Below, in pieces: positions 34,101 through 46,100 of a DNA stretch of 64,000 bases. The stretch's first letter is position 1. Every line of letters starts with the position of its first letter. The stretch spans positions 1,536,179-1,600,178 of the forward strand of contig OW285189.1 in NCBI GenBank assembly GCA_935421135.1, written 5' to 3'. The notes beneath the pieces were generated by a model. That model ran no database searches and was not told where the DNA came from. It was given only the letters and a program-made list of their open reading frames with translations. This DNA is from Bugulina stolonifera (lineage: Eukaryota; Bryozoa; Gymnolaemata; Cheilostomatida; Bugulidae). Made by a program: the position numbers and the translations under genes.

Positions 34101-35805
34101 AGCAGAATCTTACTAGTGACTGTTTTAGCGTGAAATTTGCTAAAATCTCACTCACTTTTATTTTGGTTATTTTGATTTATTGCAATTTACAGCTACTTAT
34201 TAAAAACAGAGTTGTTGAATATTTTAACATACATGTACATTCTAATTGTGTGAGAGTTAAAGCCATTGGTCATCGTCTTTGATCGCTACATATTCAAGTC
34301 ATGAGTCATTCAATAAACCATAGGATGTAGTTTGAATGAGCTAGAGGTGTGCTAATGGCAGCTATAATAGTACTGCTATCCTACAGTGGATGTTGTAACA
34401 GTCTAGGAATTGCCATGAGGATAGGCAGGCGGAGCGGACGGTGATAAACTACAATGACAGGCACCGGCGAGGCACTCGTGTAAATCTATAACAGTAGTAA
34501 CTACTAAGTATTGCTGTGGACAAGACTCCTCCCATAATATATTGTTCTGAGCTGAGTTCTGAGCAAATGTGTGTCTTTGTACCATGTTACGACCTACATG
34601 TAATTACTAAATAATATATGAGTTACAGCTACACTCCCAAGTCGTGTAGTCCTACTCGCTTGATCGCATCTATTTTCAGATCTACATGTACATTCGAAGT
34701 TATCTAACCTTTTGTCCTTGGTCCAAAAGTGTTGGGATTATTTCTTAGAATTAGGGCCCCCACTTCCCTATTGTCTTTAGTTGCTTGTGGGCAACTTAGT
34801 AGTGTCATTGACCATTCAGGCTAACAGTATATGTACAAGCTTGTTTTGTTACTAGACTAGGGTTCTCAGTAAAGTCCTATGATTCACCAGGACTGTCATT
34901 AGGACACATAGCTCCACTGCATAATAAGCACCACTCCTGCAAGAACAATGGCCTCAGTCTAATAATGAAGGCATGTCTACAGTAGGCTGGTGCAAAATTC
35001 CGACATCCACTTTTGCTGATGCCGGTGCATGCCCATGAATCTCCAACCAATCTGATAATGACAGTGAGTTCATCCTCCCTCTAACAATAGCAGTAGGGCT
35101 GAGGCCTTGCTCTTGATAGCAGTGCTCTGGTTATTTGTTGTACAACTGTGCCCACAACATTCTATAATATAGACTTATTGGACTAATCGTCAGTTCTGAG
35201 TTCATGTTTATAGATGGTGAATCTATAAATTATAATGTGATTTTATGAATTATTACACAACCAGGTGTATAGTGCATTGTAAAGGAGCAGTTAGTTATTA
35301 TCACTCGATTATGCACTCAATTTGCAATTATATTTAGTAAAATATCATTTATACATTAATATTATATTGAATAAATAATAAAATATTCACGACATTATAT
35401 TTTTATTTTAATATCATTTATTTTATTATTAAGTTCATAAATAAATTGCTATTAATTACTTTATATTCATATGGTTGATATTCATATTGAATATTATATT
35501 TATTCAGATTATAATTATTTAATTTTATATAATATATTCATATTGAATTTGATACTAGTATTCAAATGATATTGCATATTATTTTATAAATATTCAATTC
35601 TAGACTATTGATTGAAAATTCAAAATCAAAATGTAGTCATCGATCAACACCAGTCTCTCTTCTTCTCTTATTGAAATAGGGCTATGATTAACTGTAAGAT
35701 ACTGTTAAAAAGTAAGGCCAAATACCTACAGAGAAAATTTGCTTCTACAGCTGTTGTTCTTCTTACCTTTAATAAATGCTGCCAAAAGGATTTTTGTTTA
35801 GACAT
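28169..35805 (-). CDS. COMMD9: COMM domain-containing protein 9, complete
   Basis: Subunit of the COMMD/CCDC22/CCDC93 (Commander) complex that acts in endosomal sorting. Six exons on the minus strand: 35805-35767 (ATG), 33780-33643, 33112-33028, 30716-30627, 29362-29253 and 28297-28169 (stop TAA). The lengths 39+138+85+90+110+129 give 591 nt and 196 residues, almost exactly the length of the human protein, and every junction keeps phase. Recognisable blocks: PSKDILTQLC (N-terminal helical domain), NLKELITNIV and FTEWRSSL, TLPRLCDVKC, SNCMLQLK (start of the COMM domain strands) and LNAMLDGLGKIRNQLSAV (the C-terminal COMM helix). Start chosen because the ATG exon splices in phase 0 to PSKD. Coding sequence is under 8% of the locus. 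All other space is intron, mostly tandem arrays. Confidence 0.94.
28312..28710 (-). repeat. 21-bp array in COMMD9 intron 5
   Basis: About 19 copies of GGTTATACAGATATTATACAC (plus strand) with ATG/ATC variants. It begins about 15 bp from the acceptor of the last exon. Because 21 is a multiple of three, long open frames arise on both strands, but they are not genes. Confidence 0.95.
29371..30505 (-). repeat. 30-bp array in COMMD9 intron 4
   Basis: About 38 copies of a 30-bp unit beginning TATGATATATAAATGTACTA and ending CCGTAACTGA, with two main variable sites (GAT/GAC and CCG/CCA). It abuts the acceptor of the 29362 exon. Length divisible by three keeps several frames open over 1.1 kb on both strands. 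Confidence 0.96.
30730..31000 (-). repeat. 33-bp array in COMMD9 intron 3, acceptor side
   Basis: Eight copies of a 33-bp unit containing TATTGTATGTACATGTATAT and TGTAACGTACA. It sits beside the acceptor of the exon ending at 30716. The same intron holds a different array at its donor end. Confidence 0.95.
31151..33027 (-). repeat. 19-bp donor-anchored array in COMMD9 intron 3
   Basis: About 99 copies of a 19-bp unit, on the coding strand GTAAGTACAACGTGTACAA with TGCAA and AGCAC variants. The array starts exactly at the donor of the exon 33112-33028, and every copy repeats the CAA|GTAAGT splice donor. One copy near 31575 lacks four bases. Plus-strand open frames of 600-720 codons here are artefacts of the repeat. 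Confidence 0.97.
33113..33480 (-). repeat. 31-32-bp acceptor-anchored array in COMMD9 intron 2
   Basis: About 11 copies containing (plus strand) CCATAATACAACAGCACATC and ATCATTCATTA. On the coding strand each copy carries GTGCTGTTGTA, the same word that forms the actual acceptor GTGCTGTTGTAG|GTG at 33113, so the acceptor region is the last repeat. Confidence 0.93.
33499..33585. repeat. Imperfect inverted repeat in COMMD9 intron 2
   Basis: GTACATGTAGGCCCTATA on the left is mirrored by TATAGGGTCTACTACATGTAC on the right, with a loop of about 45 bp. Confidence 0.55.
33831..35766. other. COMMD9 intron 1, no further gene seen
   Basis: Most of the first intron. Very AT-rich from 35200 to 35650. 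A 60-codon minus-strand frame at 34403-34585 has no recognisable features and is probably chance. Confidence 0.5.
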
Positions 35806-36543
35806 TGTTATTCACTTAAATGGTTAGAGATTTTACGGCCTTCAGTGACTTCGGGCCAAGGCAAAAGTCTGCGCCCGAACTCGCCTTCAAATTTCGTACC
35901 CATTTATAGAGAAGATAACTCTATTGCCTCCACTTGCAATATAAATCATTGTAACTAGTAATTACATGTATTTATTGTTGATTGTCTTTGTGTGAATGCT
36001 GTTTTATTCATGTTTTTACAGTATTCAATTTATGTTTGTAGATGCTATCATGTGCCTAGAGTGGACCTTTGATATATTAGAGAACATTAAACACTTGAAC
36101 AGTTATTAACACAATCAACATTCTTTGAACATTATCAATGCAAACACATAACATGAACGTTTACTGTCCAATATTACTTATTAGGCAATATAATAGTACA
36201 CATGGTAGTTATCATCAAGTTACTATCTAATGACCAAGGGTGTTGAAATTTCATTCTCATCTGGGATCAATGTGTAGGTATGTTCTTGTAGCAGCAGCCG
36301 TGTTTTAAGTTGCTGACACTTTATTAGAGCTGTAAGTCTCGACTGATGCCATGAATTACACTGAGAAAACTACAATGATTGAACAATGAGCAGGTAAAAA
36401 TGTTCATCTAAAAGTATTATCAAAATTGCAGGTTTAACATTCAAATTATCTTATACATGAAGGAAGTGTGTTATAACTAAAATTGGGGGTTTTGGTATTG
36501 TCAGTTATAACATTTAATTGGAGCCAAAGTACTTAGGACTCAC

Positions 36544-36711
36544 CAGCTGTACGTAGTATGTAGTAGTAGTAGTACGCTGTATGTAGGTCCTTTTGTCAGC
36601 ACCTTGATCTCCAATGTAGTAAGCTGTGTGGCGTAGGTTCTGGTTCTGTGGTCTAGGATGTGGCGGTGTCGACTCTATTCCAAGGTCTACAACGAGATAG
36701 TTGTTCCGCAT
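36544..36711 (-). CDS. Candidate first coding exon of an unidentified protein
   Basis: Starts with an ATG preceded by an in-frame stop and runs 56 codons to a good donor (CAGCTG|GTGAGT). The translation begins MRNNYLVVDLGIES and contains RHTAYYIGDQGADKRTYIQR, which looks like ordinary protein rather than low-complexity noise. I do not recognise the family and found no second exon. It lies 0.7 kb upstream of the COMMD9 start in the same orientation, so it could also be an alternative 5' exon of that locus or a gene remnant. Confidence 0.35.
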
Positions 36712-38559
36712 ATATCCTTACTCCTTAGTACGCATTGATATGAGTTACTGGGTAGCCTACGATCCACCTACACTCCACACGCTCCACACTATTGTAGTTT
36801 AGTTTTTAGTGTTTTTGTTTTAGTGTTTTATTGGTTTTTATTTGGTTTTCTATTTTGTAGTTTTTCTTCCATTTTCGTGTTTTCTACTAGCTTATACATT
36901 TGTATAATATATATGTGTAACGTCTAGGTAGTCGTCCACTCTTGTCACTGTGTGACTTATCTACAGGTATGTCGACAGTCTATACTGTTGTCTCTCCATG
37001 CCTCATTTTTACAGTCTACTCTAGGTATCTGTCTATCTATCTCTCTACTGAGACTACTCTACTGTGTAGGTACTTCTCTCCTATATATACCTGTCCTATC
37101 TACAGTCAGCCAATCAATTTTAGTGAGGAGTTACATTCTCTTAAGTGCGCAAGAGTGGACAACTCTTAAATATACTAATTGTCACTATTTATATGCAACA
37201 AGTGTACAGCTACAAGTCACAAAAAGTAAAAATATATAATATACAGGTACATGTATTACTTGATTAGCTCTATATTGTGGATCTAATACATGACCTGCCA
37301 TGGCTAGTCCAAGTCTAGAACAAATCTTGATGTTCAATCCCAAGCATTCATAGTCAGTTTTAATGTTGATTACAAAATAAATGTGTGTGTATTACAAAGG
37401 TTCATTGGCAGAAAAAGATAAGTAGTACAGGCGGATGTCAGATTACTGGCTACAAAGGTTACAGAATATTTAGTTGATGAGGACAATTGCAATGGTCTAT
37501 GAATCACCTTTCCTACGATGTTATTAGTTTTTACATGGTATGACAGGACAAACAAGATGGGCTGAAATTGAGCCGTGCTGGCCGTTACAGTCCTCTCTCA
37601 ATTTATCTTCCTCTTCTTTCTCTCCCAAAAGGAAAAAAAGAAGAGATGGATTGGGAGAGGACAACTTCTAATTATTATGTTCAATATGTTTATTGGTGCC
37701 CTTGTGTGAAACCAAGATGAGCAAGCCAACGTTGCGGATGGTCGACCTTTCATGAGCTCAATGAATTAAACGCCTCCCATCATCCGTAGCCATAAACCTT
37801 TCTGGTAAACAAAACTAGGGTTGTCGACGTGAGCCCGCACGTCGTCCGCTATTTTAGCTCAGATCTTAAGCAAATAGTGTCTTCGTTTAATTGGTCACTA
37901 GGTGTTTTTCCTTTTATCGAATCAGAATTTTATCAACTAAATACACCACGTGTAGCAAAAGCAGCTCCCTATAACTTCCTCTCATCTACATGTATGTAAT
38001 AAATATAATTAATTATTAATTCTGAGCATAATAAGCATATGAATAAATAGTAAACTACAATTAATGTTAGAACAAATTGTTCTGTATGATCTACATGAAG
38101 ATTACATCTCGATCCGATGGGGTGTTGATTTAAAATAAAAATTGTTGCAGGAGATCAGATCACTGATCTGCTGCACACAGTTGGTTAGACTTAGTAAATA
38201 GCAAAGATTTTTGCTGGTTTTATTTTGGAAACTCAAGTTTTCATGGCCAACTACTAGATGGTTGTGACTCTTCAAGTTCCAAGTAAATCCTTTTTAATTT
38301 TAGTGACTAATCAAAACTTTCAAGTTACAAGTTAAATAATTATATCCCAAGAAGCTCATGTGTTTTATCAAGTTACAGTTTAATTCTTTTCTTGTTTAAT
38401 TCAAGTTTTTTTTTTGTAGAGTTATTGGTTCATTATAATTTAGTATTTCAACGCTCATTCGAGCATCGCCATTAGAGGCATTATTTAGGCTTTTGGTGAA
38501 ATGCTGTAAGTAAATACTAAATGGTACCAGATTCCAGAAGTTCGTATTTCAATGCAAAA
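36712..38559. other. Intergenic, one strong hairpin
   Basis: No exon recognised. A hairpin at about 37590-37664 pairs CCTCTCTCAATTTATCTTCC and CTCTTCTTTCTCTCCC with AAGAAGAGATGGATTGGGAG over a loop of a few bases. It may be a tiny MITE remnant or an RNA hairpin. Confidence 0.45.
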
Positions 38560-38690
38560 TGTTACTCACTCACCATAGCCGTTTTATTCCTTGTGGGTGA
38601 CGGGGTTCTGCATACTAGCTAACTCTATCAGCGACCTCCATCTCCCTCTATCATTGGTATCATCCTTTTTCTAAGTGCCACATTCTCATA
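38560..38690 (-). pseudogene. 3' end remnant of a non-LTR (LINE) element
   Basis: On the minus strand, DRGRWRSLIELASMQN ends at a stop, reminiscent of the C-terminal DR-x-x-WR motif of many LINE reverse transcriptase proteins. It is followed by a short 3' UTR and the tail GGTGAGTGAGTAAC. The end GGAATAAAACGG .. GGTGAGTGAG resembles the 3' end of the SINE at 6320-6617. A frameshift is apparent upstream. Confidence 0.4.
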
Positions 38691-39320
38691 TATGTTCTGA
38701 TCGTATCGTATGCAAAATGTTGCTGTTTTAGTGTAAAATGTGTTACAATTGTGGTTATAGTCTCGCTTATAATTGTAGTTATTTCTATTCATTGAAATTT
38801 ACAGCTGCGCGTTGAAAACTTATAGTTGTTGTCTTAGTAGCTCCGAATGGAAGACGTGGTAGTAGAATATAGTACAAATCTCAATTTACCTCCAATTGGT
38901 GATATCGACAGTCAGAGTGACACTTTGCGTGGTATGAATTGACTCCCTCTCTCGCAGAGAGCAACCTAATGGAAAACTCGCAAAAGGAAAACTCACAGAA
39001 GTTTACACAGGGTTCGATATGCATATTCAGAGAAAATGAATCAAATCTCGGCAAATTCTAGTTGATATAAAGTTGTGTGACATCCGGGGCATCCAAAGAA
39101 GCCAAAATAAAGATTAGTAGATATAGATATAGAGATTTTTGTGGGCCAGTGTTAGAATTGATATGCGGATGAGATTCAGTATGGGATCTCTACACTCAAA
39201 GCTCCAGATTTATATGTAAATTGGAAATGATCCAGAATTATATGATTTGATTTGTTACTAATTTATCTGGTCGCTAAATATATTAGTACATAACCTAGTG
39301 TTACAGCTAGCGTTATATTA

Positions 39321-39387
39321 TTGAATAAAATAAATTGTTTTTGCTGCAGATTGCTATTTATAATATCCGAATATACCTAATGTCTCC
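39321..39387 (+). repeat. Dispersed repeat, copy 2
   Basis: Homologous to 18360-18440 (TTGAATAAAATAAATTGTTT, GCTGCAGATTGCTATTTA, ATATCCGAATATACCTAATG). Confidence 0.6.
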
Positions 39388-40160
39388 TTGGCACTAACCT
39401 AAGAATAGTTTCCTACTTGGTATTCACCAAAACTAAGGTTAAATTTCATAACGGCAAGCAGCAAGATTTATTTTCACAGCTTTTTACTTTTCGGGAGATA
39501 CAAATGTTAACTTGCACAGATGCTTAACAGTAGCATGCTTTTACAAAAGTTGAAATTCATATTCTAAATCTAAATCATTAGTAGCGTTTGTGATTTACAC
39601 ATAAGTTGGTTGGATTTTCTAGGTCAGTTATATCCAAAATAATTCTTCTGGTTATTTCTAGTCGGCTGGTTTCACAGAGTCAATTGGTAGGTGGTGACTC
39701 CACCGAACCGGGGATAGATATATGGTAAGTGTAAGTTTAATTGATACAAAGCTACTCCAGATAATTAGTGTAATTATGTATTATTAAAGGCTACCAGAGT
39801 TCCTCCAGTGCGCTGTCTTACATATACATAGGTATAAGCCCTGCTTCCCGGGCCTAGTGCATTCTGCATCATTCAGTGTAAACTACGTTATTCAGCATGA
39901 GGTCTATTTGTGCCTGGGCTCAGTTTCAAAGGTCAACAGACTCCTTCATTTTTGCATCTATACCATGTCAGATGAATAATATCTCAAACTGTACTACTCT
40001 AGTAAATTCTGCCACAGGATGAGTGAAATGTCGGCTGTTGAGTTTTTTGTTTTATCATGAATGTGTGCTTATTGAATAGCTGAACTAAAGGTTGCTGTAC
40101 TCACCGTTGTAGAAAGCTGAATCGCTGGAACTTGTCTTGTTCTGATAATTGCAGTGAGCA

Positions 40161-43100
40161 ATGGTCAACCTCAAAGTTGGCATCGGTATAATATTTAGGC
40201 GATTCAGTCCATACTTTCAATCAGCACTTGCATCCCGTTGCATGTTTCAACCTCCCACCTTTAAGCACACAAACATCATTACTGACCATGGCAGGCTGCC
40301 CACTCGCGGCTTCACTTTTGCCGCTAAACCGTTCAGTAAGAGACCATTAAGGAAAAAGATGCAGTCATCAAATAACCAGGTATCTCTCTGCACATTTTTA
40401 TCGATTGTATTAACATACATGTAGTTGTGATGACAATTAGTTTTGGTGTCTGTCTTTCCATCATACTTAGTGCTTATCATGCCATTTTCTCCATAGCCAG
40501 GAGTGTTCAATATAACAGCATATGCGACGGCTGACGAGTATAGCTTAGAAGAGTTGATGGAGCATATTGGGAAGGAGGGGTTGTATGAGCAGCGGGAGAT
40601 TCCAACCGGTAGGTAGTTACAGAGGAGGAATGTGTTTGGTACATCTCTGGTTGTATAAAACATCGATATGTTGGATAATAACCACATACATTTATATACT
40701 GTGTTGTGTTGTGGTTTGTACTATGTAATATTAGGTATATGTAAGTGTAGCTCAGTGTATATACCTACAAGTATATATGGTACAGTATTAGGTATATGTA
40801 GGTGTAGCTCAGTGTATATACCTACAAGTATATATGGTACAGTATTAGGTATATGTAGGTGTAGCTCAGTGTATATACCTACAAGTACAATGGTACAGTA
40901 TTAGGTATATGTAGGTGTAGCTCAGTGTATATACCTACAAGTATATATGGTACAGTATTAGGTATATGTAGGTGTAGCTCAGTGTATATACCTACAAGTA
41001 TATATGGTACAGTATTAGGTATATGTAGGTGTAGCTCAGTGTATATACCTACAAGTATATATGGTACAGTATTAGGTATATGTAAGTGTAGCTCAGTGTA
41101 TATACCTACAAGTATATATGGTACAGTATTAGCTATATGTAAGTGTAGCTCAGTGTATATACCTACAAGTATATATGGTACAGTATTAGGTATATGTAAG
41201 TGTAGCTCAGTGTATATACCTACAAGTATATATGGTACAGTATTAGGTATATGTAAGTGTAGCTCAGTGTATATACCTACAAGTATATATGGTACAGTAT
41301 TAGGTATATGTACGTGTAGCTCAGTGTATATACCAGGGATGCCAAAACTTTTTGGCAGAAAGGGACAAATTATAAAAGTGGACCGGAGCAAGGGACACTT
41401 AGTTTTGCTGCTGCATCTATTGCAGCTATCAAATGGGAAATTTGATTGTAATACAATACGACTTATTTTATAGGTTTTATAACACGCGTATATATTGATT
41501 TTGTTTCAACCAAAGTATAACAGCAATTATTATAGTCCTCTACTTTTGGAGTACACGAAAACAAAATAAAGGGAGAAACAGACTAGCTAACTTCATACCG
41601 TTATTCGCTGCGAAATCACGGTGGAGCGACAGGCCGTCACAAAATTGAGCGAAAATGCCCTCTTCGCCAAATATCTAGCATGATTAATATTTTGTGTTTC
41701 GCTTTCAATAAAGCTGGCTTCAGAGTGGCCAGCAACGTCTTTACCGACGCCACTCCGCATTTCCGTCTGTAAATTGAAATTCGAAATTGAATATGGTGTG
41801 ATGTCCACTTAGGAGACGTAAAAATAATTTCCTGCGTTGCCACACATGCTCAAACTAGAAACTATGCTCATGAAGGAAACATCGCTAGTGTGTGTTGTTC
41901 AGTGGGAAAAACGTTGTCACGCTGGCAAAAAGTGGTGGAAACATGTCAAAAATATTCACTAGTCTGATTCAGTCTTAAAATTAAAAGAAAATATGTCAGC
42001 AAATTAAATGAAAATTGTAATGAATCTTCCATGCATGTTACATGTTTCACTTGTGAACGCAATTATTAGTGGGTGATATGGAATTGTCCTTTCTCTTGTA
42101 TCGTCACAAAGTCTGTGTCTCTTTTAATAGCTGCCTGGTATGCTTTTCAGCCAGTCATGCCTGATTTTTCGTTTTCAATATACATGTAGCTCAGGTGACT
42201 GAACAAACTCTCACACAAGAAAGTGCTAGCAAAGAGTATCACCAGTTTGACCGCAATTCTAGATACGTTGGGGTAGCTGTGCTTTCCACTTTATTCTGCC
42301 TTCAGCTCTTAGTCAGGCCATAAGTTTTCTGTAGGTTCCAAATTTTTGACAGAAATCTACCTCTATGTCAGCTATAAATATTTTGGGATTTCCAAATGTG
42401 AGAATCTTTTAATGTTGTGATGTATTTTTGACTGTAATTTGAGCAGTGTAAATTTTGCTAGCACTGCTCGGCCATAGAAAGACATTTTTGTATGCAAAAT
42501 TTGGGAAGTGATGAAGGGACACCAAAATCCAGGCAAAGGGACACTGTGTCCCTTAGGGACACATTTGGGCATCCCTGGTATATACCTACAAGTATATATG
42601 GTACAGTATTAGGTATATGTACGTGTAGCTCAGTGTATATACCTACAAGTATATATGGTACAGTATTTATGTCCTATAGCTTTGTCTGAAAATTTTCACA
42701 TCTATGCAAGTAAAGTTTGCAGATTTATAATTCTCTAGATTTGGAAGATGTGATGTATTTGACAGCATTATACACGATCGATACTGAGCCTAGAGACATC
42801 ATTGTGTTTAGGTAAGTCTACCAATAGTGCGTATGTAGGTGTGTGCTTGTTCCGTTACATGCATATGTACATGTGTATGATTAGATGTGTATCCAAACCT
42901 ACACTGCACAATACAATGTCTGTATTAGAATATAAAATGTCTATGGGTTTGTGTCGGTTCAAGTCATTATTTGTATTTGGGGGTCTTGGTTGGATATTTG
43001 TTAAACAGACTTATATCCTTGTCCAGTTATCCGGTGAATTAAACTACTACTATTTAACTGATTGGCAGCCATGCGTAACATTTGATGAGGAGGATTTTAT

Positions 43101-46100
43101 AATACTAGGCAGTTTTTATTGGCACCTCATTCAATTCTTTGCTGATGTTCAAAACAAACTGAAATGATTCCTAAGTTACCTGGTTTAATTCGGTTTTTTA
43201 AATTCAGGAAAGACAACCGAATCGAAACAAAAATTTCATACTCAATTTTGAGTTGTCGCACTCCTCTTTTAACTGCAATGGTGGCTATTTTTTATTTTGT
43301 TTAATGAAACATAATTTTTAATAAAACTAATTATTTATAATAATATGTAAGTATAAGTACTAAGAACTGAGTAAAGCTACAACAAAGCATCACTGGGTAA
43401 CAACAATGGATGCAGATAAAACTGTATACCAAGGAGGACACCGAATTATAACGATTGAAAGAGGTGCAATATGAGTTAACATATGAGTGACACCAGCCAT
43501 TAGCAAAAGTGGCGGCCCTTCCCATTTGGTTTACTAAATTAAATTATTTAATACTAATTATTTATAATCATATGTAAGTATAACTACATGCACTAAAATT
43601 TGGTAAAACTAAACAGTAAATCATCACTAGGTGGCAACTGAAGTTAAATCTGTATAGCAAGGATGATGTCAAATTATAAAATTGATATAGAGGCACAATA
43701 TGCAATCATACGTTCGCGACATAAGCCATTACCGGAAGTGGGTGTGCTAAGGGGCCAGGCCCGGTTTGAATTTTTTTAACTGAATCAAGCCAAACCCCCG
43801 CATTCGGTTTCGGTTTGCATTGAACAATGTGGCGGTTTGTAAACCTAAAGAGAAAAAAACTGAGAAACTGGATGATACTGAAATACTATGCAGCACTAGA
43901 TGATACCGAAATACCGTGCAGCACTAGGATCTCCTATCTCTGTGCTGGTTGAAGGTCTGTCCCTGACAGACAAGGGTTGTTCCCTCCACATCAATCTGGC
44001 CAACGTCTTCCTTCTCTTTTCTCTTCATTTGTTCACCATCTTCCCAGTATATTACTAACTGGTATCAAACCTGGACACTTATATATTATACAGTTATACA
44101 TGTACGTGTATCTTTATATCATTGCAGTTCCTCTATACCTACATGTGCATGTATATATTAATTGTCAAGGTGGTAGCTCCATTTGTAAGACATGGTACAG
44201 TGGTATATTATATACACAGTACATACATATACAGTGTATATATCTGTCAGACAGGGTGCAGTGATATGTTAGACACAGTACACATATATCTGTTAGACAG
44301 GGTGCGGTGGTGTTCTGGAACGTACCATCTGAAGAACAGTATAATTTCCTGCAGACGTTGGAGTCTTATGAGCAGCAGCCGTACAGCAGTAACACAATCC
44401 GCAGTGAGTCGGAGTCCATGGAATACAAACACACCAAGTAAGTACCTAGTAACTACCAAGTAAGTACCTAGTAAGTGCCAAGTAAGTACCAAGTAAGTAC
44501 CTAGTAAGTACCTAGTAAGTACCAAGTAAGTACCAAGTAAGTACCAAGTAAGTACCAAGTAAGTACCTAGTAAGTACCAAGTAAGTACCTAGTAAGTACC
44601 AAGTAAGTACCAAGTAAGTACCTAGTAAATGCCAAGTAAGTATCAAGTAAGTACCAAGTAAGTACCAAGTAAGTACCAAGTAAGTACCTAGTAAGTACCT
44701 AGTAACTACCAAGTAAGTACCTAGTAAGTACCAAGTAAGTACCAAGTAAGTACCTAGTAAGTACCTAGTAAGTACCTAGTAAATACCAAGTAAGTACCAA
44801 GTAAGTACCTAGTAAGTACCTAGTAACTGCCAAGTAAGTACCTAGTAAGTACCAAGTAAGTACCTAGTAAGTACCAAGTAAGTACCAAGTAAGTACCAAG
44901 TAAGTACCAAGTAAGTACCTAGTAAGTACCTAGTAACTGCCAAGTAAGTACCTAGTAAGTACCAAGTAAGTACCTAGTAAGTACCAAGTAAGTACCAAGT
45001 AAGTACCAAGTAAGTACCAAGTAAGTACCAAGTAAGTACCAAGTAAGTACCAAGTAAGTACCAAGTAAGTACCAAGTAAGTACCTAGTAAGTACCTAGTA
45101 AGTACCAAGTAAGTACCAAGTAAGTACCTAGTAAGTACCAAGTAAGTACCAAGTAAGTACCTAGTAAGTACCAAGTAAGTACCAAGTAAGTACCTAGTAA
45201 GTACCAAATAAGTACCAAATAAGTACCAAGTAAATACCAAGTAAGTGCCATTATGGAGGCACAGGGTGAGTGAGTGTCAGGACTTGTTTGCTAGAGGAAG
45301 GGAACCAGTGACATATTCACCAGTTCTGAGTGCTATGAGTCCTTGCTCAGTGTAGACTGAGGGTCTCAACTGGTCCTCTGCAACTATTCACCATAAAGCT
45401 CTCGATTCCTCAGATTCTACTATACAGGCTATATAATATACACACTGTCTGTTATGTTATATTATGATATTATTGTGTCTGAACAGATCGGAGGACAAGT
45501 TAGCGAGGACTAGGATCTCTAACAACAGACTGATAATAGGAACATGTGGGGATTTAATACTCGACAAATATACTCATTCCAACGGCCTTGTAGACTCTGG
45601 TTAGCCATTATGTATTCGTATAATGTGTATCCATGTAATATAGTAACATACTACATATAATGTGTATCCATGTAATATATAGTAACATACTACATATAAT
45701 GTGTATCCATGTAATATAGTAACATATTACATATAATGTGTATCCATGTAATATATAGTAACATACTACATATAATGTGTATCCATGTAATATAGTAACA
45801 TACTACATATAATGTGTATCCATGTAATATATAGTAACATGCTACATATAATGTGTATCCATGTAATATATAGTAACATACTACATATAATGTGTATCCA
45901 TGTAATCTAGTAACATACTACATATATAATGTGTATCCATGTAATATAGTAACATACTACATATAATGTGTATCCATGTAATATATAGTAACATGCTACA
46001 TATAATGTGTATCCATGTAATATATAGTAACATACTACATATATAATGTGTATTCATGTAATATAGTAACATACTACATATAATGTGTATCCATGTAATA

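Noticed and set aside
40879..41473. 170-182-codon repetitive frames
   Set aside because: 57-bp repeat (19 codons) in RMND1 intron 2; no independent coding evidence.
44247..45250. Minus-strand frames of 77-103 codons ([11 protein letters not shown] pattern)
   Set aside because: Antisense reading of the 11-bp donor array.
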